Made by a program: the position numbers and the translations under genes. Shown here in pieces: positions 61,201 to 64,000 of a stretch of DNA of 64,000 nt. Below the pieces are notes generated by a model. The model saw nothing but the letters and a program-made list of their open reading frames with translations, had not been told where the DNA came from and searched no databases. Numbering within the stretch: position 1 is the stretch's first letter; the number at the start of each line of letters is the position of its first letter. This DNA comes from Streptomyces triticirhizae (GTDB lineage Bacteria > Actinomycetota > Actinomycetes > Streptomycetales > Streptomycetaceae). The DNA lies in contig NZ_RFFJ01000003.1 of assembly GCF_003696235.1 (NCBI RefSeq), positions 1 through 64,000 on the forward strand. Direction: 5' to 3'.

Positions 61201-61258
61201 ACGGAGAGTGTAGGCATGGGGTCTGACAGTGACTGTCCGTCGTCGGTGGCGGGTGCGC

Positions 61259-62107
61259 TCACTCCAGGAGGGCGCCGCGCAGCGCCTCGCGCTGTTCCCG
61301 CTGCCACCGCTGGACTCGGTCCCAGCGCGCCCAGCCGCCGCTCTTGGCCATCGCCCGTTGGTAGACGGGGTCGCCGTTGGCCAACCGCCCGGCGACAAAG
61401 GCGCGTCCGACGGCAGTGGCCTGCTCGATGGCCTCCGGGAGGTCCGCGCGTTCCCGAGGTGTCAGCCCGTAGCCGTCCACGAGCACCCGCACACGGTCGA
61501 TCGGTTCCAGACCGTCGGGGTAGGAGCCGGCGCGGGACCGTGGGTCGACCATCGGCGCCCAGTAGCGAGCGGCCTGCGCGACGTCCCACAGCGGGCGGCC
61601 GGGCGCCGCCAGGTCGAAGTCGATCAGGGCCACGGCTCGGCCGTCGCGGAAGACGGTGTTCTCCGGGCACACGTCGTTGTGGCAGAGCACGGTGCCGCCC
61701 CGGGGATCGGCGAGTTCCGTGCTCCAGCGCGTCGACGCGTCGGGCGGCAGCCCGACGGAGGCGTCGTGCAGCCGCCGGAGCAACTCGCCCACCGAGCGCA
61801 GCGCGGCCTCGCTCATCGCCCAGTCGGGGAACGGCGGGAGCGGCACATCACCCGGCACGAAGCTCAACCGCTCGCGCCCGTCCGGTCCGATCGCCAGGGG
61901 CTCGGGCACGCCGTCCAAGCCTCGGGCCCGGAGGGCGGCGAGGTGGGCGTGGAGCGCCCTGGCCTGGGGCGGAGCCGGGCGGTCCACACGATCGCCCCGG
62001 CGGAAGACCGCGCCGGCGTTGGCCATGCCGCCCGCGAGCCGCACCGGCTCCTCGACGGGGTCATCGGATGTCGGGTCGTGGTCGCGATCGCCGGGCGTGG
62101 CGGCCAT
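61259..62107 (-). CDS. Aminoglycoside phosphotransferase (APH) family kinase
   Basis: 282 aa. Kinase-like fold with nucleotide region LAGGMANAGAVFRRGDRVDRP, catalytic loop GGTVLCHNDVCPENTVFRDG (HxDxxxxN type) and the metal Asp in VALIDFDLAAPGRPLWDVAQAARYW. Most such chromosomal proteins phosphorylate unknown small molecules; antibiotic resistance is not implied. ATG at 62107. The large surrounding frame to 63946 is antisense to the next two genes and is not real. Confidence 0.87.
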   Translation of the reverse strand: MAATPGDRDHDPTSDDPVEEPVRLAGGMANAGAVFRRGDRVDRPAPPQARALHAHLAALRARGLDGVPEPLAIGPDGRERLSFVPGDVPLPPFPDWAMSEAALRSVGELLRRLHDASVGLPPDASTRWSTELADPRGGTVLCHNDVCPENTVFRDGRAVALIDFDLAAPGRPLWDVAQAARYWAPMVDPRSRAGSYPDGLEPIDRVRVLVDGYGLTPRERADLPEAIEQATAVGRAFVAGRLANGDPVYQRAMAKSGGWARWDRVQRWQREQREALRGALLE

Positions 62108-62404
62108 GAAGGACCTGCCTTCCGTGGGAGGTGGGGGCGGCGGGGGCGACGGGGTGGGGCCCGCCGCCCGGCCGTGCCGAAGCTTCGGGACGATCGCTGC
62201 CTGCCCCAACCGCCGGCGGCACGCCGGCCGTTCGCACCATGCCGCCGCCCCAGGGCGTGGCGGCGCGTGGCGCCGGCACGTGACGTGGCCACGCGTGCGA
62301 GGCGGCGGCTGGCGGACGATCATCACCGCACCATGTTGAACCAGCGGCCACCGCACGGGAATCCCGTGGCGCACCGCCCACCGGGGGCGCGATACTCCGG
62401 GCTC
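62108..62404. other. 297-bp divergent intergenic region
   Basis: Promoter region of the phosphotransferase and the tandem P-loop gene. A GATACT hexamer lies about nine bases before the latter's GTG, suggesting a leaderless transcript. Nothing else recognised. Confidence 0.35.
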
Positions 62405-63583
62405 GTGAACGCTCCGCTGTCCGGTTCCGGCACCCCCTTTCCCGTTCTCTGGCTCTGTGGACCGCCCGGGGTCGGCAAGTCGACCAGCGGATGGCTGCTC
62501 TACCAGCGGATCGCCGCCGCCGGCACACCGGTTGGATATGTGGACATCGACCAGCTGGGCATGATCTACCCGGAGCCGGAGGGCGACCCGGGGCGCTACC
62601 GGCTGAAGACCGCGAACCTGGCCTCGCTGGCCGCCAACCACCGCCTCGCCGGCGCCCGTTGCCTCGTCGTCTCCGGCGTGGTGGACCCGCTCCTCGGCGT
62701 CGATCGAGGCCAGCTGCCCGGGATCGACCTGACTCTGTGCGGACTGACCGCGCCCCCCGATGAGCTGAGCCGACGCTGTCTCGGGCGAGGCACCCTGCCG
62801 GAGGAGCTGGCCCGGGTCCTCGCCGAGAACGAGGAGTTCGAACGCGCTGGCCTGGTGGATCGCCGCGTCGACACCGGCGGCCTCCCGCCCGCGAAGGTCG
62901 TCGAACGGGTCCTCGCCGACTGGCGCCCACCCGCGCCCGCGAGCGACGGGCAACCGGCGCCGAACCCGCCCGCGCCCACGCCCGCTTCCCCCAACGGCCC
63001 AGTCGCGACGCTGCTGCTCTGCGGCGCTCGCGGGGTGGGCACCTCGACCGTCGGCTGGGAGGTGGCGCAACGACTCCAGAGGGCCGGGCTCCGCACGGGC
63101 TTCGTCGACCTCGGACAGGTCGGATTCCTCCAACCCGCGCCCGTGGACGGCCCCGGGGCGCATCGCCTCAGGTCCGCGAATCTGGCGGCCCTGCTCGGCC
63201 GGTACGCGACCCGGGGCACCCGCCATCTGGTCGCGGTCGGGTCCCCACGCACCGAGGATGACCTGGCGGAGTACCGGCGTGCCCTGGCCGGGAACCCGCT
63301 CACCGTCGGTCGGCTGACCGCCGGCCCCGAAACGCTCGCCGACCGTGTGCGCCGCCGTGGCGCCGGAGAGGGCCCGCAACTGCCCGGTGACCTGCTCATC
63401 GGTCGGTCCGAGGAGGAACTGGCCGCGATCGCCGCCGAGTCCGCGCGCGAGGCCCGGCGGCTCGCCGACGCCGCGCTCGGTGACCTGGCCCTGGACACCG
63501 ACGACCGGAGCGTCGGAGAGATCGCCGACGTCATCCTCCGGCTCTGGGGCCACGCCCCAAGGACAGCCGTGCCCTCCCTCTGA
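62405..63583 (+). CDS. Tandem-duplicated P-loop NTPase/kinase-like protein
   Basis: 392 aa made of two homologous halves joined by a Pro/Ala linker (about 184-200). Half 1: Walker A VLWLCGPPGVGKSTSGWLLYQRI and YVDIDQLGMIYPEPEGDPGRYRLKTANLASLAANH. Half 2: LLLCGARGVGTSTVGWEVAQRL and FVDLGQVGFLQPAPVDGPGAHRLRSANLAALLGRY. In half 2 the Walker A Lys is Thr, so only the first half should bind ATP normally. The fold recalls small-molecule kinases (CPT/shikimate kinase-like). GTG at 62405; ATG at 62333 is an alternative. Function unknown. Confidence 0.82.
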   Translation: MNAPLSGSGTPFPVLWLCGPPGVGKSTSGWLLYQRIAAAGTPVGYVDIDQLGMIYPEPEGDPGRYRLKTANLASLAANHRLAGARCLVVSGVVDPLLGVDRGQLPGIDLTLCGLTAPPDELSRRCLGRGTLPEELARVLAENEEFERAGLVDRRVDTGGLPPAKVVERVLADWRPPAPASDGQPAPNPPAPTPASPNGPVATLLLCGARGVGTSTVGWEVAQRLQRAGLRTGFVDLGQVGFLQPAPVDGPGAHRLRSANLAALLGRYATRGTRHLVAVGSPRTEDDLAEYRRALAGNPLTVGRLTAGPETLADRVRRRGAGEGPQLPGDLLIGRSEEELAAIAAESAREARRLADAALGDLALDTDDRSVGEIADVILRLWGHAPRTAVPSL

Positions 63584-63661
63584 CGGGCTGTCGCGAACTC
63601 GTCGGGAAACGCCTCCGCGCCCAGGTGACGGACCGTATTCTCCTCGGTGGGAGGGACGACG

Positions 63662-64000
63662 ATGGACGTGGCGAGCGTGGGGGTGCGCCTCGGCTCGGGG
63701 GTGGTCGCGCCGCTGGTGCGGCGGCTGTTCAAGAACCCGGGACCGGGGGCCGGCCTGGTCGACAAGCCGGTGCGGATCGACGAGCTGGTGTCCTTCCGAG
63801 GCGAGAAGCGCACCCTCGGCGAACGCGAAATGGCCAAGCTCGCCCGCGAGTTGGTCGATCGCGGCCTCAAGGCGCTGGGCACCGAGGGCGCCGCCCTGGC
63901 CGAGGAGCGCCCGGCGCTGGAGACGGCCCTCGCCGAGACCCTGCACGGCCTGGGCCGGCTCGACATGGACGACGCGCAGGCGGTCAGACTCGGGGCGGAT
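63662..64000 (+). CDS. N-terminal part of a NACHT-type STAND NTPase (bNACHT-like), cut by the window end
   Basis: 113 codons without stop. The sequence MDVASVGVRLGSGVVAPLVR, then RLFKNPGPGAGLVDKPVRI, DELVSFRGEKRTLGEREMAKL and ARELVDRGLKAL resembles the N-terminal helical domain that precedes NACHT ATPase domains in many Streptomyces proteins. Such bNACHT proteins are known anti-phage sensors in other bacteria. ATG 63662 has GGGAGGGAC seven bases upstream. The NACHT and repeat sensor domains would lie beyond the window, so the assignment rests on the N-terminal domain only. Confidence 0.65.
   Translation, partial: MDVASVGVRLGSGVVAPLVRRLFKNPGPGAGLVDKPVRIDELVSFRGEKRTLGEREMAKLARELVDRGLKALGTEGAALAEERPALETALAETLHGLGRLDMDDAQAVRLGAD

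Overview
The window is a chromosomal stretch of a high-GC actinomycete, almost certainly Streptomyces or a close relative. Base composition is very high in G+C, GTG starts are frequent, 4-bp start/stop overlaps are common, and a DmdR-type iron box is present. The gene families are typical of streptomycetes: XRE regulators with TPR tails, SpoIIE phosphatases with kinase-like ATPase domains, BCCT, GH97 and GH43 secreted glycosidases, and an SGNH lipase. No rRNA, tRNA, CRISPR array, replication origin or intact transposase was recognised.

Layout. 0.2-6.4 kb: a secreted lipase, a PPOX-family protein, an iron-regulated siderophore pair (desA-like decarboxylase, desB-like N-hydroxylase), a GntR regulator and a GNAT-like protein. 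6.4-12.2 kb: a HAD remnant, an alpha-glucosidase with its LacI regulator, a secreted protein and a divergent membrane-anchored XRE protein. 12.2-14.6 kb: a pirin, then a ruin of regulator, Nudix and SDR fragments. 14.7-30.3 kb: the most interesting region, an apparently uncharacterised biosynthetic cluster. A divergent M20 peptidase/MHS transporter pair faces a long co-directional run: ACP, class III aminotransferase, hotdog thioesterase, FabZ-like dehydratase, ketosynthase with a second degenerate KS domain, acyl-AMP ligase, EamA exporter, ornithine-cyclodeaminase/mu-crystallin homologue, FAD amine oxidase, LYS1-like and LYS9-like saccharopine dehydrogenases, and a YbaK-type aminoacyl-tRNA deacylase. 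The last metabolic genes can be read as the two classical lysine routes (pipecolate and saccharopine) that meet at aminoadipate semialdehyde/piperideine-6-carboxylate. They sit next to a minimal acyl-ACP assembly set able to make and perhaps aminate a short acyl chain. The ketosynthase carries a TTA codon, so bldA control is likely.

30.4-48.2 kb: a GH97/ricin-lectin secreted glycosidase, a GntR/FCD regulator with a FAH-family hydrolase, many gene ruins (VOC, amidohydrolase, aromatic-acid MFS, IclR), a SpoIIE phosphatase/ATPase gene cut by an in-frame TAG, a five-gene family-5 ABC importer whose binding-protein gene is frameshifted in a G run, more ruins (alpha-galactosidase-like, FabD, metallo-beta-lactamase) and a secreted GH43 enzyme. 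48.2-64 kb: a small ATPase-domain protein, homogentisate dioxygenase with a GntR/UTRA regulator, an XRE-TPR regulator, a MaoC hydratase, two DUF202 membrane proteins, a 170-bp MITE-like element, an FAD dehydrogenase, a BCCT transporter, an SGNH lipase, a methyltransferase, a phosphotransferase, a tandem P-loop protein, and the first 113 codons of what looks like a NACHT-family STAND NTPase (bNACHT-like immune protein) running off the end.

The density of broken genes is notable (about a dozen in 64 kb). Either this genome is decaying in its accessory parts or the assembly contains indel errors. The G-run frameshift and the amber codon are the first places to check. Functions are inferred by reading motifs by eye; no database search was possible.
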